From NCBI RefSeq assembly GCF_964340395.1, contig NC_135569.1, forward strand, positions 6,021,540 through 6,085,539: DNA of 64,000 nucleotides, read 5' to 3'. The DNA is from Glandiceps talaboti. Its lineage: Eukaryota; Hemichordata; Enteropneusta; Spengelidae. The position numbers were made by a program, and so were the translations under genes. Below, in pieces: positions 37,757-47,231 of this stretch (the stretch's first letter is position 1; every line of letters starts with the position of its first letter). The notes below the pieces were generated by a model. That model did not search any database and was not told the origin of the DNA. It saw only the letters and a program-made list of their open reading frames with translations.

Positions 37757-38033
37757 AGGGGTTGTTGGTGGCCGAGTGGTTAAACCACTTGCCTCTTACC
37801 ACTGCGGTCGGAGTTCGAACCCCATTCAGGGTTCGATTAAAATTACTACGCTGTAAGTAAGAAGAGTGTCGTTCAGTTTGACTCTACCGAACTACGCAGG
37901 TTTTCCCCAGGCACTCCGGTTTCCTCCTGCATTAACAATGAACATTGAGGAGGGTCGCTTTCTATAGGTGTTAGTCACTTGTGTGACTCATCCTGACTTT
38001 GTCAAAAGCTGAATAAATAAAATAAAACTAGAC
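37757..38033 (+). repeat. tRNA-derived SINE with Nin-DC-like central domain
   Basis: The head has box A (TGGCCGAGTGGTTAA) and box B (GAGTTCGAACCCC) of a Ser/Leu-like tRNA. The middle has GGTTTTCCCCAGGCACTCC-GGTTTCCTCC, which resembles the Nin-DC domain described from many marine invertebrates. The tail is AATAAA-rich. No 3' acceptor strand exists, so it is not a tRNA gene. Confidence 0.75.
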
Positions 38034-39011
38034 TAGTTGTCTCTAAAAATTTGCCAAATGAAAGTTTGTTCCTAGTCCCGTTGAAATAATAAAAGAAATG
38101 TTGGATTCACTCTTGTTTTTAAGGAAATCCCACAGTATTTGGTGGCTATATGGGATTCTAAACTAAATTTTGACATCATTTTTACATCTATTTCAAAATT
38201 TTGTGTGACCCCAGAGAGGTTGAGGTTTTCTTGAACAAACTAATAGCAACAGTTCAAACCAAAGTCCATTCTACATTAAGTAAAAACAGTGTAATCTACT
38301 TAATACTCACTTCTGCTATCTGTAGCTCAGAAATGAATTTTTCAGTTTGTAAGTTTTAGCATAAATTGGGGCCAAGAAACATAGTAAATATGTTATTACT
38401 TTTTACTTTGTGAGAACCTGGTGTTGAAACTTTGGCCAATAAATTGACCATGTGGATGAGAAATGGGGACTTATTTTGGATTTTTAATTTAAATTAAAAA
38501 AAAAACTATGTGAAATAACTGTTTTACAAACTTATTGTGTATGCTTATGTATATACCATGATGTCTATGAATGTTCTCAATTGTTTGTTGCCACACAAAC
38601 CACGGCCTGTTTTACGGCACTGTTCTATTTCGAAGTGGAGCGGAAGAAATTACATGTTAACAGCTCTGGTTTGCGAGAATATGTCATTGTCAAAACATCA
38701 GTAAGTTCAGAAGGACAGATTTGAATACTTCGTTATTATGTACCAAAATCATGTGTGTCTCGTGGAAAAATAAACTTTTTATTTCAAGTTTTACAGTTTG
38801 TGATTCATACTGAAAGTAGAAACGGCAAATCCTTATAAGTTATCTCGGTTTTCGAAACGTCGACTCGCGGTCAGACCAGGGGTATCAAAATGTAGTAGTA
38901 TAATTTACAAATATTAATACTGGGCATTGATCATAAAATCTGTAAAATTGCCTACCGTGGGTAGATTTATTGACTTGGTCTTCAGCCATCTTGCCGACTG
39001 GGGTTGGAACT

Positions 39012-39114
39012 AGCTCTGGATATAAATGCTACGGGGATCGACACGTCTTGGAAGTTGGAGAGGGAAGACGTGTCGATCCTCGGCCCCGGTCCTCGTAGCA
39101 TATCCAGAGCTGCA
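39012..39114. repeat. Foldback with GAAGACGTGTCGATCC-type arms
   Basis: AGCTCTGGATATAAATGCTA-CGGGGATCGACACGTCTT is mirrored by AAGACGTGTCGATCC and TAGCATATCCAGAGCT. It lies within the duplicated promoter block and has no clear counterpart in the 59-kb copy, so it is probably an insertion after the duplication. Confidence 0.7.
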
Positions 39115-39241
39115 GCCTTACAGGTTGGAACGTACAGAGCAGTGTAGTCTGTACAGTAAACTATGACGCAGCATGGATATCAAATAGTAATAAAAAGTTC
39201 GCGAAACGATTCAGAAGTTTCCGTTTTGTCTAGGAACTCAC

Positions 39242-39277
39242 CAGCAGAAGAAGAAGAAGAAGACACTGAACCACCAT
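39242..39277 (-). pseudogene. Orphan TNFR signal-peptide exon
   Basis: The 36-nt exon reads MVVQCLLLLLLL and is followed by donor gtgagttcc. TNFR-B exon 1 is also 36 nt, reads MVAQCLLILLVM, has the same donor and ends in phase 0. No minus-strand cysteine-rich exon follows toward 34707, and further on TNFR-A lies on the opposite strand. It is either the true but inverted-away first exon of TNFR-A or a remnant of a duplicated gene. Confidence 0.7.
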
Positions 39278-40258
39278 CTTCACATCACTGTCAAACTGTG
39301 GTATGCTGATTACCTCACAAACGATGGCAAAATGTACACTCCAACTTTAAGTTCCAGCCACCTAGCGCCCCCGTAGACACAGCCTCGTACAACATTAAAT
39401 AAAAACACACATTCGAGTTACAGGTAAATTAAAAATCTAAGAGGCAATTGCACCAAACATAATAAATTATATCACAAATAGAAACGTTTTGTACTACAGT
39501 ACATGAATTTAATGCAACACAATGACAGTAGAGGAAGTGCGTGGTATATACGATTTACGATGGCTGGCCGGGGCTGTATGACACAACGAACGCTATTGGC
39601 AGTTACCCATTCGACGACACGTACATCTGCACTTAAACTGTCGTATATTTCTTTCACAATGGGTAATAGATTGTGACCCTTTAAATTTTAAATGACTTTT
39701 TTCAACTATGTCAAAGACAAAAAGTGGAATTTTCCCATTCTTTTCAATCAAAATCCTTAAACTGCCGTACCAGGCCACAAACTTCTGGCCAATCAAATAG
39801 CCTCATTCACACGCTCGGATGATTATTCTTATCCTTCGTAACACGTGTTTTGTTTTGTATTTTTGAGGTTAGACGCTTCAATACGCATATTTCTGAAAAG
39901 TTATCGCCGACTTTATCTCACACAACTACATAAGTCTACATCTAGCTCATCAACGGGTACGGGAACGGTATGATGAAAAGTTTGCGACGTACGGGGCGCC
40001 CTCTATGATCGACGTACGTATACCTAGTACCTGCCGTCGTAGGCCACTCTCACTCCAGGGCCGGGGGTACCGGGTGCGTTCGATTATGCAACCCAGGGTG
40101 CCTCGAGGCACCTCGAGTTGCCCCAAGCCAAGTTGCGTTCGATTACTACATGACGTCACACTCGGGCGCCCCAAGTCGACCCTCCTCATGGAGCAGGGGC
40201 AGCTTGGGGATTGACCTGACCTGACCCATGGAAGTATAACCCACAGAGCACTGGCAGG

Positions 40259-40636
40259 CTTAGTTAGTTATGTTTACGAAAACAAACAAACAAACAAACA
40301 AGCAAGCAAGCAAACAAACTATCTAACAAAATAAACAGGCAAACAATAAATGAATAAATAAATACTGACAAGCACCAACAAGAGAGTAGTTACAAATCAT
40401 TACAACTACAAGAATTACTATAATTACGTGTATTAAAAGCTTATGTTTTCCTATGTATGCGAAATGGTCACACAATTGTGGTCATTTCGCATATGATATA
40501 GGAAAACATAGAGCAATTCTTGTAGTTGATAATGATTTGTAACTACTCTCTTGTTGATGCTTGTCAGTATTTATTTATCTATCGTTTGTTTGTTTATTAA
40601 TTTATTACGTTTGTTTTCGTAAGCATAACTAACTGA
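40259..40636. repeat. Long foldback element, about 170-nt arms
   Basis: Ends AGTTAGTTATG and CATAACTAACT are inverted, as are the interiors: AACAAGAGAGTAGTTACAAA versus TTTGTAACTACTCTCTTGTT, and TATGTTTTCCTAT versus ATAGGAAAACATA. The centre is a near-palindrome around CACACAATTGTGG. It is non-coding. Confidence 0.85.
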
Positions 40637-41435
40637 GTGCCGTGTGATTAAACAACTGCACAGGTACTGGGTATAACACATCAAACTATCAATATAAACA
40701 AAAACAGACAAGTATTATGACGTATTCTCTGACGTATTTGAAGACTTCCTCTGTGACGCTATCTATCATCTAAGTTCAAGACAGTTCCTCTTTGGAGACA
40801 AGTTCAAGACTTCCTGGACCATTTCCTGTTTTCCACTTAGTCAAATGATTTCATTAGCATTTTGTAAGCGATAAGCTGCATTCCATGACAAAATACTTCA
40901 CTTCACTTCAGTATCATACAGTTCTTGTCCAATGCGCCTAGAATAAGTCGAACTGCCAAATTACTGAATTTTAGTTCAGAAATGTACACTTTGTCAACTT
41001 CGTCCCTCTCCAGTTTCCAGGGGAACGAAGACGTCACTGGCGTGTCGGATTTCTCTCATATTTGCAGAGTTGTTGTTTAGATAGCGAGAGTTTGTAGTCT
41101 TCCTTCTTAGAATGTGAGTCACTGACCTCCGAGTACCATCGTCACTACCTATAGTATAATCTTGATTACGTAACCATATCCGGAGATACATACATATGCT
41201 TTGACTCAAGAAGCAGTCAGTTCAGCAAATTACACAGTGAACAGTGGTTCGAGCTGGTAAAAAGTGTTGGAAGCAGGGAAACACGTGGATTTGGTAAGAG
41301 CCTTTCACTCAGTGTATAGTATGTTACAATTTGTATTCACCATAGCCCAGAGATTGTCGCTAATGTTATGAATGTAATTATGTACATCATTTTGAATTTG
41401 AAAACTATTTTATAATATCAGGGATTTTAGTTTAC

Positions 41436-41624
41436 GTGAAATTATTATCAAAGTTTAGATCATACTTCAAAATAGAATTAGGCAGGAGATCCCCAAGAGT
41501 TAGTGTTGATTTAAGATTTTGTAAAAGATGTAATTTAAATTTAGTTGATGATGAAATATTTTATTTTACATTGTCCAATTTTCAATATACAAAGGAAAAA
41601 AATTGTTTACAGAATGTGATGTAA
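41436..41624 (+). pseudogene. LINE reverse-transcriptase C-terminal fragment
   Basis: A short frame with IELGRRSPRVSVDLRFCKRC then NLVDDEIF matches the C-terminal 'R.C..C....DE.HF' segment of non-LTR retrotransposon polyproteins. It is truncated on both sides. Confidence 0.6.
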
Positions 41625-41716
41625 CAATTAGTAGTATCAATAGAAATTTGTCTTTTTTAATATTATAGTATTAATACCATCTTCCGCTTGCCAAATTTTT
41701 TAAAAACTTATAGATA

Positions 41717-41719
41717 TGG

Positions 41720-41788
<69 letters not shown>
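41717..41788. repeat. (AT)n microsatellite
   Basis: About 70 bp of alternating AT. A second short AT run lies just after the perfect hairpin near 42011-42028. Confidence 0.97.
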
Positions 41789-41789
<1 letters not shown>

Positions 41790-41846
41790 CTCGGTGAGTA
41801 TCAATCTGCTATAAGACAGTGCTCTATACCGCAGTGGCAGAGCGTA

Positions 41847-42013
41847 ATAGTTTTGGTAGTACTGGAACTCTTTCTTGGGTGTAACTCGGAGTTTCACGCA
41901 TATTGCGATCATCAGACACCATCTGATGATCGCAATATGCGTGTCTGATGATCGCAATATGCGTGAAACTCCGAGTTACACCCAAGAAAGAGTTCCAGTA
42001 CTACCAAAACTAT
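41847..42013. repeat. Perfect 73-nt inverted repeat (hairpin)
   Basis: Arms 41847-41919 and 41941-42013 are exact reverse complements over all 73 nt, with a 21-nt loop that repeats part of the arm (GATGATCGCAATATGC). It sits between two AT runs. Zero divergence implies a recent origin or gene conversion. Confidence 0.92.
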
Positions 42014-42238
42014 ATATATATATATATTTGTTATCATTTTAATTGTTGTTGTTGTTTACCTTACTGTATTCCCTGATGATACAGTTGTGTAATAAAATCA
42101 TTATAGCTTGATTAGCTAGAAAACCAACATCATTCAGCAAGCCTGTTACCAAGTCTCCAGTCAGCAATTTGTTCAAGACAAGTTCCTTTACATAACATTA
42201 GGAACAAATTTGGACATTGTGAACTTTCTACATTATAT

Positions 42239-42456
42239 TTATGTATGTATGTATGTATGTATGTATGTATGTATGTATGTATGTATGTATGTGTGTATGT
42301 ATGTATGTATGTATGTATGTGTGTGTGTATGTATGTGTGTATGTGTGTGTATGTATGTATGTATGTATGTTTGTATGTATGTATGTATGTATGTATGTAT
42401 GTATGTATGTATGTATGTATGTATACGTATGTATGTATGTGTGTGTGTGTGTGTGT
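42239..42456. repeat. (ATGT)n microsatellite
   Basis: ATGT and GTGT units upstream of the Gag-like ORF, within the proposed 5'UTR intron. Confidence 0.96.
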
Positions 42457-42627
42457 TGAGAATATTTCTGTAATTAGCACTGATGCCCAGACTTAGAGAT
42501 GCAGACTTACTCAATTGATCAGCTGCTACAACTAGATGTAGCAAGTTAAAAAGTAGTGTAATACTTTGAATTACATGTTCATTTCTGGACTCTTTCATTG
42601 CAGTGACATATATATCCCCAGTTGTTA

Positions 42628-44130
42628 ATGGCAACCTCTAAGTTGAAAATGGATTCATGTACAGTTGTTTCAAGTAAAGGCAAGCAGATTCATGACCATG
42701 GAAGACTGGCTTATTCTCAGATTGATGTACATCCTAAGGGAAATGCCATTTATGATGAGGCCCTCTGTTTGGAAGCTGTTATAACCATGATGAGAGAATT
42801 ACAGTTACCAAAGAGAGAGATGAAGAAGTTTGGTGGTGATGTTATGGAGTTTAGAAAGTTTATTCACCAGTTCAAGACTAGAGTGGAGGATAACACACAG
42901 GATGATGACGAAAGGATACTTTTACTGGAACAATATACAATTGGAGAAGCGAAGATGGTAGTCGAGATCTACACTCATGTAGATGCAAAGTATGGTTATC
43001 CTGCTGCTATGAAGGACCTTGAAGAAAGATATGGTAGCAGAGACGTGATAGCTCATGCTTGGATCAAGAAGGCTCTTGATTGGGAGACCGTTCAAAGAGA
43101 TAACGCCAAGGCATTACGTGAATTCTCGGTCTTCCTAGGAGAGTGTGAGAATGAACTGAAGAGCATTGATGCACTGGAACTCATGGGTTATTTGGAATAC
43201 ATGCGTCGTCTGATTGCTAAACTACCAATGAAACTTTACTACAGTTGGATGTCTGTTGTTAGGAAACACAGAGAAGCTGGCAGTACCATCAAATTCACTC
43301 ACTTAGTAAGTTTTGTGAAGGATGAGGCTGCGATAATCAATGATTGCATCTTTGGCACAGATGTCATGAAGCGACATGCAAAATCTGATCATCCTATTGC
43401 CATGAAGGAACTGGAACAACAGTATGGGATCATACACATGATTGCTTACACTTATATTATGAAGGCTCTAAACTGGCCTAAAGTAAAAAAGAATGATGCA
43501 AAGGCATTGGATAAGTTCGCAATCTCCCTGATGGGGTGCAGGAATGCAGTGACGGATATGGAAGCCATGAAAATCCTGGAGTCTCCTGGAACATTGAGGT
43601 GTCTTGTACGGAAACTACCCTACTATCTTCATGACAGGTGGAGACTCGTTGTGTGGGAATGCAAGAATGAAGGTAAAACCATCAGATTTACCAACTTGGT
43701 AAGTTTTGTGAAGTATGAAGCTGAGGGAGCTAATCATCCCTTTTATGGTATAGAGGCATTAAAAGAAGCGTACTTAGAAGAAGCTAACGTCAAGCTCAAT
43801 GCACAGAAATCGCGCCAAAATCTAAAAAAAGGAAGTTCTGTCATGAAAAATGACAGTGAAGGCAAGAAGACGAGGAAACAGGATATGAAAGGCAAGTCTA
43901 GAAAGAAAGCATTTGGAAAGCCATGCTGTTACTGCCAAGATTCTCACCACTCCTTGGAGTCATGTCAGCGTTTAGAAAGAAAGCCAGTGACAGAGAGGTT
44001 AGAGTTCTTAAAGAGTTGGGGCATCTGTTTTGGATGTCTTAAGTCAGGTCATATGAAGAAGGACTGTCGCCGAAGGGTAACATGCTCACACTGCCATAAG
44101 AAGCATCCAACTGTGTTACATGAAAATTAG
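42628..44130 (+). CDS. BEL/Pao-type Gag-like protein with duplicated core and zinc knuckles; possible domesticated gene
   Basis: An intact 500-aa frame from ATG 42628. An N-terminal extension leads into a BEL/Pao Gag-like segment of DUF1759 type (FGGDVMEFRKFIHQFKTRVE, LLLEQYTIGEA). Two tandem homologous units of about 125 aa follow, roughly residues 121-245 and 251-375. Both share AMK-LE--YG, KAL-W, FTxLVSFVK and a terminal FYG/IFG. A Lys-rich linker precedes Cys/His motifs, including a canonical CX2CX4HX4C knuckle (C467, C470, H475, C480) and a CSHCHKKH motif. BEL/Pao polyproteins normally continue into protease and RT; none is seen, nor any LTR. The stop codon is formed by an inserted MITE. 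It could be a domesticated RNA-binding or capsid-like gene, or a recent truncated copy. Confidence 0.82.
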   Translation: MATSKLKMDSCTVVSSKGKQIHDHGRLAYSQIDVHPKGNAIYDEALCLEAVITMMRELQLPKREMKKFGGDVMEFRKFIHQFKTRVEDNTQDDDERILLLEQYTIGEAKMVVEIYTHVDAKYGYPAAMKDLEERYGSRDVIAHAWIKKALDWETVQRDNAKALREFSVFLGECENELKSIDALELMGYLEYMRRLIAKLPMKLYYSWMSVVRKHREAGSTIKFTHLVSFVKDEAAIINDCIFGTDVMKRHAKSDHPIAMKELEQQYGIIHMIAYTYIMKALNWPKVKKNDAKALDKFAISLMGCRNAVTDMEAMKILESPGTLRCLVRKLPYYLHDRWRLVVWECKNEGKTIRFTNLVSFVKYEAEGANHPFYGIEALKEAYLEEANVKLNAQKSRQNLKKGSSVMKNDSEGKKTRKQDMKGKSRKKAFGKPCCYCQDSHHSLESCQRLERKPVTERLEFLKSWGICFGCLKSGHMKKDCRRRVTCSHCHKKHPTVLHEN

Positions 44131-44226
44131 TCTGTAAGGTACGCCGTGACGGGGTGCCCTCAAACATCGGCCAACCCCTGAGAGGAGGCTGGTGAGGGTG
44201 AAACGTCACAAAGTATCTTACAGTCT
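44128..44226. mobile_element. 99-bp MITE with 10-bp target duplication; supplies a stop codon
   Basis: The left end AGTCTGTAAGGTAC and right end GTATCTTACAGTCT are imperfect inverted repeats, flanked by direct copies ACATGAAAAT at 44118-44127 and 44227-44236. The family is the same as 37180-37471. The TAG stop of the Gag-like ORF spans the left junction. In the duplicated flank the same frame would meet a stop only two codons later, so the insertion barely shortens the protein. A 9-11 bp duplication fits Mutator-like elements. Confidence 0.88.
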
Positions 44227-45427
44227 ACATGAAAATAAGCCCTAAAAAATTGTTTGGTTCCGGTTCAACTACCCGACCCCACCAAGCTTTTCACTGCCGA
44301 CCCTTATTGTTTTTATGTATTCAAGAAAAAAATAATAAAATTGCAAAATTGTGAAGTCTCACGAGAAATAGTGGATGTGGAAACTGACATCAACTTAAAA
44401 AGACAAAATGAAGCTGTTCTTCCAATCTGTAATGGCTGTACATTTGATATGAAGAAACAAACAACGCTGAGACCATTTGGAAAACAATGGAAAACCTGAG
44501 CAAACACTCACACATGAAAAAAGAATACAGTGCCCTTGCTCAAATTGGGGTATCATCACCTCATAGTATCGTTTCTTAAGAGCTTTGTCCCTTGGTATTC
44601 TGTAGAAGTGTAAATCAGGGATGTTTTTCATATTGCTCAGACATCAAGGAAAGCAGCAGTGCTCTATGATTAACCAAGTAACCTATACCATGTATACCCC
44701 CAAGGTACACACAGACAGGAAGTAGAGTGCCACCATAGCAAATTTTGGAAAGGTCTATACCTTAATCTCCATGTCTTGACAAATACGAAGGGTGTTAATT
44801 AATAGCATTGTAATGTATTCTATCTTGTTGATAACAACATTAGTCTGATTCATTAAGTCTCCACAGCTGGAGTTGAAAAAGACTAGAAGGGTAAAAAGCC
44901 TTTTGTCACCAAAATAGATTAATTTGAAGTTACGGAATGTGTATGCGATAGGTGAACAATGAATATTCATGACTCCTAAGTACCTATTACCTTCTGTCTT
45001 AGTTGGCAGGACTTTATACTCATAACCAAAGTTGAATACAAATTGATACTTTACTCAATTTTATCTAGAAGTACTAGTGAATTTACCCTATTAGAATCTA
45101 GATTTTGAAGCTTTCATCTGAATCACTCAGACATCATCGGCATAATGATATATACAATTTGGTCAAGTACATATCTACGTACTTTCTTCAAAAACTTGAT
45201 TCAAATAACTTCACAAGTTTATGAAATATTATCTTGTCCAAAAGTTCTGTACATTTACAGTTTGACAAAATAATCAAATTTTGGTATTAAAAATGTACAA
45301 ATTTATATTCAAATTAAAATGTGTTCTTATCCAATCTGTATATTAATGAAATTTGGTACAATTAAGTAACTTAGTGTATCAGTTACTTACATCAGCCAAC
45401 ACTTCAGGAAGACGAAGTGTGGATGCA

Positions 45428-45555
45428 CACACACATACATACACACACAGGCAGGTACACTGTATACATACATACATACATACATAAATACATACATACA
45501 TATATACATACATACATACATACATACATACATACATACATACATACATACACAC
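45428..45555. repeat. (CATA)n microsatellite
   Basis: CACA and CATA units with a TATA interruption. Confidence 0.93.
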
Positions 45556-45894
45556 AGGTAAACTTACACTATAATTACATATTAATTATATAATAGATAC
45601 ATACATAGATACATAGTTACATACATATACATACTACACACACGCACACACATATATACATGTACATACAATTTAGTCTGTTGCTGAAAGCTGAAGACAA
45701 TACTGGCCAAATAATTTTTTTTTCTCATAACAGGCCAAGTCCACGTGGGGTCGAAGCACAGCTAAAAGTTCATTATTCAATGTTGTCAGTATTAGTGAAA
45801 CCTGGAAAACTTCCTCCAGTAAGTGGTTGCTATACTGGGAAGTAATAGAAATCGGATATATCATGTCTGACAAACAACGTATTACAGACGTGCG

Positions 45895-45901
45895 CACACG
45901 T

Positions 45902-45934
<33 letters not shown>
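45895..45934. repeat. (CA)n microsatellite
   Basis: A short CA dinucleotide run. Confidence 0.93.
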
Positions 45935-45936
<2 letters not shown>

Positions 45937-46899
45937 TGCATGCTCGGATGAATGGATGGAGCCCATTGTAAAAGTCCCCCTTGTGGAGACTAACTCTGTC
46001 ATCTTTTACATATGATATCAAATTAAACAACTACAAGTGTTTGTTGAAGACATAATCCCAATTAATCCTTCAACTTACTAATTCATATTCTGAATTTATG
46101 ACAAATATTGCTTCTTGGGGACTAAAAAGTTTCCTCCAAAACTATACAATGTGCGATAATACAATTAATGACAAATACAGAAATGTGTGTATTGAAAGTA
46201 GTTTCCGCTTATTACTGAATCAGGGGTTTGTAATTAATTGTGTGTTCATGATATAACACTTTCTGACCCTGATTTTCTCTTTAAGAAATACACGAAAGAC
46301 TTGTCATTTATACAAAATTGAAAATATTTTGTAAAATATTTGCATATCATTGTCATTTCCCTGCGTTTTCACAAGAGCAGCCTACTCTGGAGAATATATT
46401 GTACACAGTTTCAGGAATCAATAGGACAGTATCTCTCTATAACTTATCATTCCAAAGTAACTACATTTTACTGTAAATAGAGAGAGATGCATTAATGTTG
46501 AATAATGAAATCACATTCTCGCAAACCAGAGCTGTAATCTGCGACACTGTACTAGTATCTTGCCATAGCATTGTATATCATGTGGCATGCATGGTGCAAT
46601 CTGAATAGTTGTAGTGCTTTTGTATGTGAACGAAACCACAGCCTTTTGGCAGTGTATGTATCTTGGATGGTGCCATAAAAGAGGCTGTGGTTTACAAGGA
46701 TGTGAAATCATTGCATGATCAAGGTCCATAGTAGATGGCTTGAAACATCGCATCCATTTCCTATTTACTAGCAAAAGTAATATTTTACTATCCTACACTG
46801 ATTGAGGGTTATAATGGAGGGATATCGTCCATGGCAACAAGATGTCACACTGGTAAAATTTTGTTTTTATCAACTTGTTGCCTCCTACTCTGATAAGGG

Positions 46900-47231
46900 T
46901 TATGATGGGGGGACATTGGGCATTGTGACAACAGTGTGACACCGGCAACATTTTGTTTTTATCTGTGTTGCTAATTTGTTACAAGATGCTCTTTCCAGGG
47001 CTTTAAGGATAGAATCCACTGACACTACTTCTTGTGTATTCTGCCTCTTCCATTCCAACAAACACTGGTAAATTAACTCGTCCTTCTTCTCGTTATGACA
47101 GTAACGTTCTTCCTTATCCTGTATGTCTACCTCGGTGATTGGATTTGGAAGTTCCCGGAGAAACATCTTCCAATATTCCCTGTTTATGTTGCGTGCAATT
47201 AATCCAAATACATCTTTCTCCATAGTTAAAC
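46900..47231 (-). CDS. TNFR-B death-domain exon
   Basis: The exon enters in phase 1 and encodes 110 codons. EKDVFGLIARNINREYWKMF has the death-domain helix-2 Trp; ITEVDIQDKEE, ELIYQCLLEWKRQN and SVDSILKALERA follow the same layout as the TNFR-A death domain. TAA is at 46900. Confidence 0.88.

Larger units (their letters stand above)
38640..40000 (-). promoter_or_regulatory. Duplicate of the TNFR-B promoter/exon-1 block
   Basis: Shared landmarks with 59150-60560, in the same order and orientation: GGGGTATCAAAATGTAGTA, CTGGCCGGGGCTGTATGACA with CAACGAACGCTATTGGC, a long run over AACTATGTCAAAGACAAAAA, and CGGTATGATGAAAAGT at the end. It contains the orphan exon at 39242-39277. It is presumed to have been the promoter of a TNFR gene on the minus strand. 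Confidence 0.75.
41293..42627 (+). promoter_or_regulatory. Possible 5'UTR intron of the Gag-like gene
   Basis: A good donor (TTTG|gtaagag, exon end 41293) lies upstream, and a good acceptor (cattgcag) ends at 42603, 24 nt before the ORF's first ATG. An in-frame TGA at 42604 shows that the coding region does not extend further 5'. If both sites are used the ORF has a spliced leader, which favours a host gene over an active retroelement. This is inference without transcripts. Confidence 0.35.
44237..46899. other. Intergenic stretch, no gene seen
   Basis: An AATAAA-type signal near 44331 could serve the Gag-like gene. The rest is AT-rich with microsatellites. The TCTCGCAAACCAGAGCTGT segment near 46516 is inverted relative to 38660-38680, another dispersed repeat. 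Confidence 0.4.

Noticed and set aside
37757-37830. A functional tRNA-Ser/Leu gene
   Set aside because: Box A and B are present but no acceptor stem closes, and the sequence runs into a SINE body and A-rich tail.
42100-44500. LTRs flanking the Gag-like ORF
   Set aside because: No direct repeats with TG...CA ends or primer-binding site were found; the nearby repeats are microsatellites, a hairpin and a MITE.
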